From assembly GCA_905199755.1 (NCBI GenBank), contig CAJKHT010000014.1:1-44346 (forward strand): 44,346 nt of DNA, in the 5' to 3' direction. Source of the stretch: an uncultured Eubacteriales bacterium (GTDB lineage Bacteria; Bacillota; Clostridia; UBA1381). This document shows, one piece after another, positions 8,226 to 17,595 of the stretch (within the stretch, counting starts at the first letter, position 1; each line of letters opens with the position of its first letter). Position numbers and translations under genes: made by a program. Under the pieces are notes generated by a model. That model was not told the DNA's origin and searched no databases. It saw only the letters and a program-made list of their open reading frames with translations.

Positions 8226-11200
8226 ATGAAAAAAGTAACCGAAAAAATCATAAGCACAGGTCTTGCGGCAATGATGTTATCCGGTATTTTCCAGGCATCC
8301 GTGCTGGCAGATAAAACGGATACGGATACAACGGTTTCCGGCATAAAGGGCTGGAGCGGAAATGCGATTATGACGGACGCACCGTTAAAAACCGATGACA
8401 AAGCCGTAAAGCTTGACGGCAGTGACGCGGCATGGAACTTTGTAAACGATATGAATACGGAGGTATCCTACTCCGGCAGAATAATCGTATCGGCTGATTT
8501 CTATGCCGAAGCCGGAAAGACCTTGACGTTTTCGGCAGGCGGTGCTGCGATAACAGTTACGGGCAGCGGAAAATGGGACACGGTATCGGCTCTGCTCAAC
8601 ACCGTAACGGGAAAATATGAGGTTTTTGTCAACGATGCACTTACCCAAAACGGAACAATGACCGCAGATACCGCAATAACAGGTGTAGCTTTCAGCACGG
8701 AGGATTTGTTCTATATAGATAATGTAAAAGCGGAACAGTACGATAAAACATATGATGATAATGAGCTTGACACCTTATGGACGGAGACCTTTGACAATCT
8801 GAACACAGGAAAAATCGACAAGCAGAACGGCTGGGCAGATGATGACTCCTCTCGCACAGACAGAACCTATACCGTTGAGGCCGACTCGGAAAATTCGGGA
8901 AACAAATACCTGAATCTTACACGCACGGAGGCTACATGGCAGACCTACAGACTGGCACACAGCCTTACAAAAACATCAAAGGATATAGTTTTCTCAGCAC
9001 GCGTTAAATGCGGAGACGGTGCGGGCAAGCTGGATATTATGCTCCGTCAGAACGGCGGCAAATACTCATGGCAGAACTTTGTAGGTCCTCACCTCTTTCT
9101 CCAGTACAACGATTACTGGCACGGAACTATTTATGAATACAAAACAAAAACTCAGTGGGCATATCTGTTTGAACGCGATGAATGGCTGGATATTGCAATG
9201 GTTGTAAACACCGAGGCAGGAAATTACAACCTGTTTATCAACGGTAAAAAAATAAACGAATCGCCCCTGCCCTATGAGAATGCTTTGGGTACGATCTGGA
9301 CATGGAGCAGCGACCCGACAGTCACCACAACGTTTGACAACAGCGGCTTTGACAAACTGGAGCTTGACGCATACAGCGATAAAAGCTTAGGCACATGGTA
9401 TGTTGATGATATACAGCTTAATGCTGCCACCGATACGGTAAGAGATTACACAACCGTATTCGAGGACGATTTTGAAAATGGCTTTGATGTGCGTCCGGTT
9501 GATTCATCTGCCGATACAAAGTGGCGCTACGGCAAAACGGTAGTAAACTATGACGACATCTGGGCGGACGGCAGTGACAGCGTAAAGTACACAGTCGCAA
9601 ATGCCGGCGATAAGCTGGGCACGGACGAAACCACGGCTGAGAGCAAGGTTCTGAACATGGAAGGTCTTAAGGCACAAACCAGCAATGACAGTATTCCGAC
9701 AACACGTACAGACAGCACGGGAAAAGAAGTTACGACAAAGGTCAGCTCGGGACGTCAGTACATATATGGTGATTTTGCGGACGGCTATGACTATTCCAAA
9801 AACCTCAGAATAACCGCCGATATTTATACCGCAAACTACTTCCGTCACCCCGAGCAGACAGATAACGGCAGAGATGCACTTCAGATATATCTGGGCAGCG
9901 ACGCATATCTCGGAATGAACAGTAAAAATGTGGGAATGTACAGTTTATCCGCAGACGGCACCACCAAGCTGCCGCAGTGGAATACCTATACCGTAAAGCA
10001 CACGCAGAATGCATGGAATAAACTTGTTATCGATGTTAACAGCAACGGTGTTATGAGCATTTCAATGAACGGTACCGCCGGAAAAGATACCAAAACACTG
10101 ACCGCACCGATAAATTACATAGGCTTTTCACAGTATGCATGGAACGGCGGCTGGTACTATCTCGATAACGTAAAGTCGGAAACATACAGCGAACACCCGC
10201 TTGTAACGGATATAACAACGGGAATACGCAAAAAGCTTATAGAAAACAACATTGACGAGATGTATAAGCACAACAGCGCCGATACCCCTTATTCGATTGA
10301 GGGCATTTACTACACAAGAGACGGCGGAAAATCGGTTGAAGCAAAGCCGAGAAGCGCAGCTTCGGACAATATAGAAGTAAAAACAGGCGAAAGTGCACAA
10401 TATCTGCTTGACAGCGTTAAGCTTGTTAAAAACACCGACACCGCTGACAGCGCTGTATATGCGGCTGTTTATGAAAACGGAGCATTAAGCAAGGTTGTAA
10501 GCGCAGATATTGCAAGTGCGGACATAGGTGATACGGTTAAGGTATCGTTCCTTGACAAAAAGCTTGCATGCACAGCCGAAACAGATGCAAAATTCTTTGT
10601 ATGGAACAAGGCTGACATTCAGCCTCTCACAGAAGCGGCGGCTTTAACGGAAAACAGCACAAAAACCGTATTTATAGCGTCGGATTCGATTGCTGCTCCC
10701 TACGGCGGCAACAGCTATCCTCAGAAGGGCTGGGGAAATGTAATCGGAAATTACTTTGACCGCAAGGCAATCAAGGTTGAGAACTATGCGGCAGGCGGCA
10801 GAAGCTCAAGATCGTTCTATAACGAGGACGGCAGATGGAATGCAATCAAAGCAAAAGCGCACAGAGGCGACTATGTTCTTGTCAGCTTTGCACATAATGA
10901 TGAGCAGCCGAGCAAGACCGATGAAAGATACACAAACGCTTTCGGCAGCATAACAGATGAAACAAGCTACAAATACTGGCTCAATAAATACAGAACCGAA
11001 TGTGAAGAGCTTGGACTCAACATGATTCTTATTGCCCCGATTCCGAGAAACCGCTGGGCAAACGGAACCTTCGTCTCGGATTCGTTATCATATTATATAA
11101 TGGCAATGAGAGAATTTGCGGCAGAGTGCAATGTACCTCTTGTTGATTTAAACGCAGCAGCAAGAGAAAAGGTTGCAAGCATGGGTGAAGACGGCAGCAA

Positions 11201-11387
11201 GCAGATGTATCTGATGTTTGATCCGGCAGACTATGCAAGCGATCCTTATTTCACCGATTCCAGATATAACACATCGGAAATCGTAGAAGATACAACTCAC
11301 CTAAAAGCAGCAGGTGCGGACATGGTTGCGGCAGGTATTGCGGCAGGCTTGTCCAGAATTGAGAGTATAAGAAATTATGTTAAATAA
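8226..11387 (+). CDS. Secreted modular SGNH/CE12-like rhamnogalacturonan acetylesterase
   Basis: A 1053-residue exported protein with a signal peptide cut near SVLA-DK (about residue 29). A beta-rich module follows (about 35-170), then two LamG-like modules with typical YVDDIQL/YYLDNVKSE ends (about 180-400 and 405-655), an Ig-like module (about 660-810) and a C-terminal SGNH hydrolase (about 815-1045). Catalytic Ser821 is in FIASDS, Asn891 in FAHND, and Asp1022/His1025 in DTTH. The family removes acetyl groups from rhamnogalacturonan; YesT in Bacillus is the analogue. Unusually, the block I Gly is Ser (SDS for GDS) and the block III Gly is Ala (AHND for GHND). No SLH repeat or sorting signal is seen, so it may be released or held by its LamG-like modules. 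Confidence 0.8.
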   Translation: MKKVTEKIISTGLAAMMLSGIFQASVLADKTDTDTTVSGIKGWSGNAIMTDAPLKTDDKAVKLDGSDAAWNFVNDMNTEVSYSGRIIVSADFYAEAGKTLTFSAGGAAITVTGSGKWDTVSALLNTVTGKYEVFVNDALTQNGTMTADTAITGVAFSTEDLFYIDNVKAEQYDKTYDDNELDTLWTETFDNLNTGKIDKQNGWADDDSSRTDRTYTVEADSENSGNKYLNLTRTEATWQTYRLAHSLTKTSKDIVFSARVKCGDGAGKLDIMLRQNGGKYSWQNFVGPHLFLQYNDYWHGTIYEYKTKTQWAYLFERDEWLDIAMVVNTEAGNYNLFINGKKINESPLPYENALGTIWTWSSDPTVTTTFDNSGFDKLELDAYSDKSLGTWYVDDIQLNAATDTVRDYTTVFEDDFENGFDVRPVDSSADTKWRYGKTVVNYDDIWADGSDSVKYTVANAGDKLGTDETTAESKVLNMEGLKAQTSNDSIPTTRTDSTGKEVTTKVSSGRQYIYGDFADGYDYSKNLRITADIYTANYFRHPEQTDNGRDALQIYLGSDAYLGMNSKNVGMYSLSADGTTKLPQWNTYTVKHTQNAWNKLVIDVNSNGVMSISMNGTAGKDTKTLTAPINYIGFSQYAWNGGWYYLDNVKSETYSEHPLVTDITTGIRKKLIENNIDEMYKHNSADTPYSIEGIYYTRDGGKSVEAKPRSAASDNIEVKTGESAQYLLDSVKLVKNTDTADSAVYAAVYENGALSKVVSADIASADIGDTVKVSFLDKKLACTAETDAKFFVWNKADIQPLTEAAALTENSTKTVFIASDSIAAPYGGNSYPQKGWGNVIGNYFDRKAIKVENYAAGGRSSRSFYNEDGRWNAIKAKAHRGDYVLVSFAHNDEQPSKTDERYTNAFGSITDETSYKYWLNKYRTECEELGLNMILIAPIPRNRWANGTFVSDSLSYYIMAMREFAAECNVPLVDLNAAAREKVASMGEDGSKQMYLMFDPADYASDPYFTDSRYNTSEIVEDTTHLKAAGADMVAAGIAAGLSRIESIRNYVK

Positions 11388-11414
11388 CTTCTGCCGATCG
11401 GCAGCATAAAAAGG

Positions 11415-11455
11415 CATACAGCAAAATGAAATCATTTTGCTGTATGTCTTTTTTT
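11415..11455 (+). terminator. Rho-independent terminator after the CE12-like gene
   Basis: A 15-base stem, CATACAGCAAAATGA (11415-11429) pairing with TCATTTTGCTGTATG (11432-11446), is followed by TCTTTTTTT. It separates the esterase gene from the PL2 operon, which has its own promoter. Confidence 0.88.
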
Positions 11456-11502
11456 ACATATTTTGCTGCCCGAAACCCCTGTTATCCCCTACTATTCCCG
11501 AA

Positions 11503-11559
11503 TTTGACTTGTTTTTCTTTTTTTTGTCAGTTGAATTACGGCTCTCTCACGGTTATAAT
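11503..11559 (+). promoter_or_regulatory. Operator element B with promoter for the PL2-SLH operon
   Basis: TTTGAC (11503-11508) and TTTGTC (11523-11528) are 20 bases apart. One base after GTCA come TTGAAT (-35, 11531-11536), a 17-base spacer and TATAAT (-10, 11554-11559). Over the 27-base element it differs from element A at only two or so positions, while the spacer between -35 and -10 has diverged. The rest of 11388-11690 is the upstream terminator and a leader of roughly 125 bases with AGAAAGGA before the start. Confidence 0.78.
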
Positions 11560-11690
11560 TATAATAGGATATAAAAGTGTCTGATACGGATATATCAAAT
11601 ACTGCTAAGAAAAGAGTGATTCATGAATGACCTCATACAGTCTTTGCTTTACCCACAAATATATTGTAACAGAAAGGAAGAAACGTTTTT

Positions 11691-14600
11691 ATGAAATTCA
11701 GTAAAAAAGCGGCGGTCTTTTTGATAGCATCGGCGCTGATTTCATCAAATATCTGCATACCGACATTGGCGGATACTCCCGCAGCGGGAATACAGGCAGA
11801 GGATTTTGAAAACGGTGACGGACTCGGTATTTTTGCCGGCAGCATAGGCGGCTCGGTAAGTACATATGAAGAAAAAGACGGCAATCACTGTATGTATGTC
11901 GCTCCGTATACCGACGGTGTGACTGCTTTTGCACAATATGCACTTGACTACAGTGAAAAAGTAAAGTTGAATATAAGTCTTGATTTTAAACAAAAAGATA
12001 AAAGAGCAGACGGCGTATGCCTGTTCGGATTGTCAAAGAACGGCAGCGACCTGGTACGTATTGAAACGAAAAACGGCAATATTGTTATGAAAAAGGAAAG
12101 CTCCTCCATAGATGTCGTCCTTGTTAAGGGCTATGCCGTGAACAGATATTACCATATAAGCGCCGACATAAATTACACGAACGGCTTTGTCAGCGTATAT
12201 GTGGACGGTGAGCTGAAGGCAGAGGAGCAAAAGCTGCTTCAGTCCGAAAAACCGGCAGACCTGTTTTATGTAAGCACCAAGTATTCTCCCGGAATTTGTA
12301 TAGACAACTTTAAAATAGTACCCGAACAGCACACGGACAGAATAACCTTTGACGGCGAAACAAGCCTTAACGTATCTGAAAAGAAGGACTCACAGTACAC
12401 ATATACCGCTATGGCTTACGATCAGAACGGCGTTGCCATGAAAAATGCGGTATCGTTTATGCTTCTCCCCCAAAATGAGGGCATAACGCTCAAGCAGGGC
12501 GAGGATACGGCATATCTCACCGTTACAAAAGAGGCTGCCGGAAAAACCTTTACGCTTACGGCGCAGTCCGGCACGGTAACGGTTTCAAAGGAGCTGACCG
12601 TAAACGCATACACAAGCAGCATAAGCAAAATGGAAATAAAGGGTGATGCAAAGCTGGCTGCCTCTATATCGGATTATCCGTACACCGTAACCTGCTATGA
12701 CCAGTTCGGTGATGTGATGGACAATGAGGAATGTACTTTTTCGCTTTCGGGCAATGTTCCCGATAACCTCACACTGGACAGCAGCACGGGCAGAATAACC
12801 GTATCGGGCGAGCTGCCCAAGGATAAGCATATAACGCTCACGGCAACATCAAAAACCGACCCGAGCATAAAAGCATATAAAAAGCTCACCCTGCTCGACT
12901 CGGAAACCTATGCAAACGATACCGCCAGATTTGAAGCTCTTACCAGCTATATTGACACCGTGCGCAGCATAGGCAGAGATCCGTACCATGACACTCCGCT
13001 TATTGCGGACGTATGGGACGTATCATCACAGCAGCCGGGCGAATGGCGTTCCGGAACAAAGGCAGGAATCGGAGTTACATCAAACCTCGCCTGCAAGGGC
13101 GGCTGGTTCAGAACCCTGGAGGCTGTGTACAATCTTACGGGTGATGAGCAGTACAAAAAAGAAATTACCGATACGTATCAGTACTATCTTGACCATTACA
13201 TTGACGAGGAATCGGGACTGCCCTACTGGGGAGGTCATGCCGCGGTTGACTTAAAGGAGGGCAAGGGATATATGGTGGACAGCGCCACATATCATGAGCT
13301 TAAAAACAATGCGGTATATATGAAACCGTTTTTTGATCTTGATCCCGAAAAAGCGGAAAGCATTATAAAAGATATTTTCTGCTCGCACATGGTTGACTGG
13401 AAAGCTCTGATGTTTAACCGTCACGGCAAATATCTGAAGGAAACCGACACAAGCAGCTGGGACAGCTGGAAAACCTGGACAAATACCGTTCAGTCCGAAA
13501 CCTTCGGTCCGGATTCGTATATTTCCGACATGAACATATCCTTCCGCGCCACAGGCTCGGACTTCATAGATTTGCTCGGTGATTTATATAAATACAGAGG
13601 CGATCAGGGTGCGCTTACTTGGGCAAAAAATATACTGGACTGCTACTGGCGTGTTGAAAATCCCGAAACGCTTGTCGGCGGCTATCAGTCAAGCTCGTCC
13701 TACAAAATGGCGCGCAAGCTGCCGGACGGCTGGTATCTGCCGCAGAATTATGTCAACAGACTGTCTTTTACCGATTACGGCGACCGCTTTTACAACCAGT
13801 TTGCGGACGATTTGGTGGATCAGGGCTTTTTACGGGAGGACGAAAAGTGGATGGCGCTTGAACCGTTCACATCAAACATAGACGACTACAACCTTACTCC
13901 GATGCATGACCTTGCCCTTGCAAAGAATTTCGGGCTTGAAAGCGAGGACGGCGCACGTATACTTGAACATGCCGTTAAAAAAATGGGTATGTTTGTTGAC
14001 CAGGCTTACCATGCCGATACAAATGAATTTTCTTCAAGATTATTGTCAAACGGCAAGCCGATGAACGGCTTTGTTCTCAAAAAATGCGGCTACTACGGCA
14101 CCGATATAGGAACGGTTTACGGCAATACAAACGTACCCGCAATAACAATGCTTACATATTCGCAGGTATACCTTGACAGCAAGGACCGCCCCGACCTTGA
14201 GGAATACAGAGACAAGATATATTATCTTATAAGAAATTACTTTAAAGCAACGGATTTGGGTGACCTTGGAGAGAAATATCCCGGCGACAACATGAATCTC
14301 AACATGGACACAACGCTTTCCGATGGTTATTTCTGTATGGTAATGACATATCTCTACCGCGCAACGGGAATAACCGAATACCTTGACGTGGCACGCCGTA
14401 TTGCGGATAACTTTATCAATAACAACATGGTAGACGGCTTATTCTGGCTTGATTCCGAGGCAAGATTTATCCCCCTGGGCGGCTGGAAGGCGGAGAGAAT
14501 GCATCATGCGCTTGCTATACTTGAAGCCACCGTCCGCGATGAACCGGAGCTGCTGCCGGATTATATACCCTTTGACGCATATTTCGCCGATGATTCATGG

Positions 14601-14933
14601 CTTGATATGGAAAAAGGCTGGACAAACGAGGGCGAGGATTTTAAGTCCATATCAGAATGGTTTGACGCACGTCTCGAAAGCGTTGACGCAAAGAAAATCA
14701 TTATACCGGAAAGAGACATTCATCTGTCCCCCGGTGAGGAAAAATTCCTTGAAATCACCGTACTTCCCATGGATGCGGACAGCTCGCTTGTATACGACAG
14801 CACCAATCCCGAATGTGTTGCGGTGGATTACGGCAAAAACAAGCTTATCGCACGCAAAAAGGGAAAAACTATAATAACGGTTTCAAACAGTGATAAAACG
14901 GCAAAGGCAACGTTACACGTAACAGTGGAATAA
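11691..14933 (+). CDS. Secreted modular pectate lyase, family PL2-like
   Basis: A 1080-residue exported protein: signal peptide (about 1-27), LamG-like module (about 35-215), two Ig-like modules (about 220-405), a catalytic (alpha/alpha) domain (about 415-930) and a C-terminal Big2-like module (about 1000-1080). The catalytic part has the pattern of Pfam Pectate_lyase_2: FRTLEAVYNLTGDEQYKK, YWGGH, YHELKN, MFNRHG. His516, Glu536 and His578 are spaced 20 and 62 residues, almost as the metal ligands of Yersinia PL2A as I recall them (109, 130, 172), and Arg577 fits the catalytic base. It should cleave polygalacturonan by beta-elimination. Known PL2 enzymes are mostly plain enterobacterial proteins, so this modular extracellular form is unusual. 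It starts an operon with two SLH proteins. Confidence 0.8.
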   Translation: MKFSKKAAVFLIASALISSNICIPTLADTPAAGIQAEDFENGDGLGIFAGSIGGSVSTYEEKDGNHCMYVAPYTDGVTAFAQYALDYSEKVKLNISLDFKQKDKRADGVCLFGLSKNGSDLVRIETKNGNIVMKKESSSIDVVLVKGYAVNRYYHISADINYTNGFVSVYVDGELKAEEQKLLQSEKPADLFYVSTKYSPGICIDNFKIVPEQHTDRITFDGETSLNVSEKKDSQYTYTAMAYDQNGVAMKNAVSFMLLPQNEGITLKQGEDTAYLTVTKEAAGKTFTLTAQSGTVTVSKELTVNAYTSSISKMEIKGDAKLAASISDYPYTVTCYDQFGDVMDNEECTFSLSGNVPDNLTLDSSTGRITVSGELPKDKHITLTATSKTDPSIKAYKKLTLLDSETYANDTARFEALTSYIDTVRSIGRDPYHDTPLIADVWDVSSQQPGEWRSGTKAGIGVTSNLACKGGWFRTLEAVYNLTGDEQYKKEITDTYQYYLDHYIDEESGLPYWGGHAAVDLKEGKGYMVDSATYHELKNNAVYMKPFFDLDPEKAESIIKDIFCSHMVDWKALMFNRHGKYLKETDTSSWDSWKTWTNTVQSETFGPDSYISDMNISFRATGSDFIDLLGDLYKYRGDQGALTWAKNILDCYWRVENPETLVGGYQSSSSYKMARKLPDGWYLPQNYVNRLSFTDYGDRFYNQFADDLVDQGFLREDEKWMALEPFTSNIDDYNLTPMHDLALAKNFGLESEDGARILEHAVKKMGMFVDQAYHADTNEFSSRLLSNGKPMNGFVLKKCGYYGTDIGTVYGNTNVPAITMLTYSQVYLDSKDRPDLEEYRDKIYYLIRNYFKATDLGDLGEKYPGDNMNLNMDTTLSDGYFCMVMTYLYRATGITEYLDVARRIADNFINNNMVDGLFWLDSEARFIPLGGWKAERMHHALAILEATVRDEPELLPDYIPFDAYFADDSWLDMEKGWTNEGEDFKSISEWFDARLESVDAKKIIIPERDIHLSPGEEKFLEITVLPMDADSSLVYDSTNPECVAVDYGKNKLIARKKGKTIITVSNSDKTAKATLHVTVE

Positions 14934-14943
14934 GGAGAGAACA

Positions 14944-17583
14944 ATGAAAAAATTAATCGGAATATTTGCCGGACTTGCGGCGGCGTTTACAATCGGCGCG
15001 GCAGCGGTATCGGCACAAAGCACAGGCATAAGCGACATAACAATGCTTAACAGGCTTGAGGTTTTTAACGGCTATGACGACGGCAGCCTCCATGAGGAAG
15101 CAAACATCACAAGAATGGAGTATGCGGCGGTTATTATACGCTGTCTCGGTCTTGAGGACTTGGCAAAATCCTACAGCGGCGGCGAAAGCTTCACCGATGT
15201 TTCCGGCGAAAGCTGGGGTTCGGGATATGTGCGTCTCGCAAAGGAGCTCGGCATTATAAACGGTTATGATGAGCAGATTTTCGGCCCGAACGACAATATA
15301 ACAATAACCGATGCGGCAAAAATTCTTGTCTGCGCACTCGGTTACGGCGCTCAGGCGGAAAATGCGGGCGGCTACCCCACAGGCTATCTTACAACGGCAG
15401 GCTCGATTGAAATGCTTAAAGGCATAGGCGGCTACGAAAGCAAAGCAACACGTGCGGATATTGCAAAAATGATAGTAAACAGCCTTGAAACGGAGTTTAT
15501 AACAAAGGACGTTTCAAAACAATACCCCACCTACGGAAAAAGCGAGCAGACAATTCTTGAATGTATGAACATCAAAAAAATTACCGATAAGGTAACGGCG
15601 GTATACGGCTACAGTATTGACGGCAATATTTCTCTCGATAAGGATCAGCTTGTTATATCCGGAACAAGATACCGGACAACGCTTGCACCCGAAAACGCAT
15701 ACGTGGGCATGGAGTCATACATTTATATAAGAGCTTATGATGAGGACGATGCAACGGTGCTGCTTGTTGTACCTAAATCCAAAAACGATACCGTCACCGT
15801 ACAGGCGGAGGATATAGACAGCGAAACCACCACAAGTATTCTGAAATACTGGTCGGGTGAAAAGCTTAAAGAGCTTCGGCTTGCAAGTGATTTATCTCTT
15901 ATATACAACGGTGCGAAAATACAGACATCACAGGATTTCACCGCCGATAAGCTTCGTCCCGAATGCGGTTACGTAACGCTTATCGATGCCGACGGCAACG
16001 GTGAATATGAAACCGTTTTTGCAAAGAGCTACACAACCTATGTTGTTCAGAGTCTGAAAACAGAAACCGTTTACGATATATTCGGAAACAATTTCACCTA
16101 TAAAGAGGACAATGAAATTACCGTTTACAAAAACGGCAGTCAGATAGATTTTTCGGATATAAAAATCGGAGACGTAATCTCGGCGGCGGTAAGTCTTGAC
16201 GGAGAAAAGATTGAAATTCTTGTTTCTGACAAAACATTATCCGGCAAGGTTGCATCATCATACACCGAAAACGGAAAGCTGCATTACACAATCGACAGCG
16301 ATGATGAAAACGGCTATTACTGCACTCCGGGCTATCTTAATGCTCTCGCCGCAGGCTATGCAAATGCGGAGGAATTTGCCGTGGGTGACAGCGTAACCTG
16401 GTACCTGAATGCATTTAACGAAATAGCAAATGTGCAGATGGGTGAGGAATCATCAAACAAGATGTCCTACGGCTACCTTACGAAAGCGCAGTATGATGAT
16501 TATGACAGCGAAAATCCGCTTTATCTTACAATAATAACGGTAAATAACGAATGGGAAACCTTACAGACGGTACCCAGGAAAAACACGCTGTTCGGACGTG
16601 TCGTAGCCGGCAAATACAGCGTTTCACGCATGAAGCCGCAGGAAATTTTAAATGAACTCGGCAGCGGCGGCAAAACGACAGCACAGCTTGTCAAGTACAA
16701 AACAGACGAAAACGGATATATCACAGAGCTGTATCTTGAGGATAACAAAAAAAATTCAAAATACTTCTCAAAGGACAAGGATCGTTCAAACAGTCCGTTT
16801 GCATATCACATAATAAACAACCAGTATTATTATGATGATAACACGACCGTTTTGCACATTCCGTCACTGGGAGCATATCCCGAACGAATTTCGGCAGGCA
16901 GACCGAGCGACTATTTTGCAAACAACAAATCCTATGCAACGGAATGCTATGATATAGATGAAAACGGCTACGTTAATCTTATTGTATACTGTGCGGCGGT
17001 AACGTCATACAACAGACCGTACATAAAATACGCAAATTCCTCCGTTATGCTTATAACGGATATCCATGAAACCTATAACGAAGACGACAGCGAATCCTAC
17101 ATGGTTGTTGAGGGCTATGTTGACGGTCAGCGGGTAGAGGAGCTTGTTTCACACAAAATGGATTATTCCAAGGTTTCAAAGGATTTAAAAAAGGGAATGG
17201 TTATTCAGTATGAAACAACAACGGAATTAAGAAGCTATGCGCAGACCTCCGATGAAACGCTTGCAATAATCCTTTACAATATACTGTTTGACGCAAACGA
17301 AAAGGAACAGGAGAATTTTTCCTACTGGAACTACAACACAACACACGTAACAAACGCAAAAATCAAGGTTGCATACGGCACGGTAACAAGACTTGACTAT
17401 CCGTTCTTCAGAACAGATTCAAGACTTAACCCGGTTTATGAAATGAGCGGCGGCGCTGATTTTTACAAATACACCTCAGGCAACGACTTTGAAAAAATAG
17501 ATGCAGGCGAGGTATGCGAGGGCGATAAGGTCTTTGTTCGCACAAGATACAACAGTCTGAGAGAAGTTATTGTTGTGGAATAA
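14944..17583 (+). CDS. SLH-domain surface protein of unknown function
   Basis: An 879-residue exported protein with a signal peptide (cut near AVSA-QS, residue 24-25) and about three N-terminal SLH-like repeats (about 30-190, for example ESFTDVSGESWGSGYVRLAK, ELGIINGYD and ITRMEYAAVI). Such repeats bind pyruvylated secondary cell-wall polymers and hold proteins in the S-layer. The remaining roughly 690 residues are beta-rich with no domain I recognise and no catalytic motif. The gene lies 10 bases after the PL2 gene and 12 before the large SLH protein, so all three are cotranscribed. A structural or carbohydrate-contacting surface role is plausible but not shown. Confidence 0.85.
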   Translation: MKKLIGIFAGLAAAFTIGAAAVSAQSTGISDITMLNRLEVFNGYDDGSLHEEANITRMEYAAVIIRCLGLEDLAKSYSGGESFTDVSGESWGSGYVRLAKELGIINGYDEQIFGPNDNITITDAAKILVCALGYGAQAENAGGYPTGYLTTAGSIEMLKGIGGYESKATRADIAKMIVNSLETEFITKDVSKQYPTYGKSEQTILECMNIKKITDKVTAVYGYSIDGNISLDKDQLVISGTRYRTTLAPENAYVGMESYIYIRAYDEDDATVLLVVPKSKNDTVTVQAEDIDSETTTSILKYWSGEKLKELRLASDLSLIYNGAKIQTSQDFTADKLRPECGYVTLIDADGNGEYETVFAKSYTTYVVQSLKTETVYDIFGNNFTYKEDNEITVYKNGSQIDFSDIKIGDVISAAVSLDGEKIEILVSDKTLSGKVASSYTENGKLHYTIDSDDENGYYCTPGYLNALAAGYANAEEFAVGDSVTWYLNAFNEIANVQMGEESSNKMSYGYLTKAQYDDYDSENPLYLTIITVNNEWETLQTVPRKNTLFGRVVAGKYSVSRMKPQEILNELGSGGKTTAQLVKYKTDENGYITELYLEDNKKNSKYFSKDKDRSNSPFAYHIINNQYYYDDNTTVLHIPSLGAYPERISAGRPSDYFANNKSYATECYDIDENGYVNLIVYCAAVTSYNRPYIKYANSSVMLITDIHETYNEDDSESYMVVEGYVDGQRVEELVSHKMDYSKVSKDLKKGMVIQYETTTELRSYAQTSDETLAIILYNILFDANEKEQENFSYWNYNTTHVTNAKIKVAYGTVTRLDYPFFRTDSRLNPVYEMSGGADFYKYTSGNDFEKIDAGEVCEGDKVFVRTRYNSLREVIVVE

Positions 17584-17595
17584 GGGAGGACAGAA

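Noticed and set aside
11388..11410. CTGCCGATCGGCAG palindrome just after the CE12-like gene
   Set aside because: It could be a protein site, but it lies directly before a strong terminator and has no second copy in the window.
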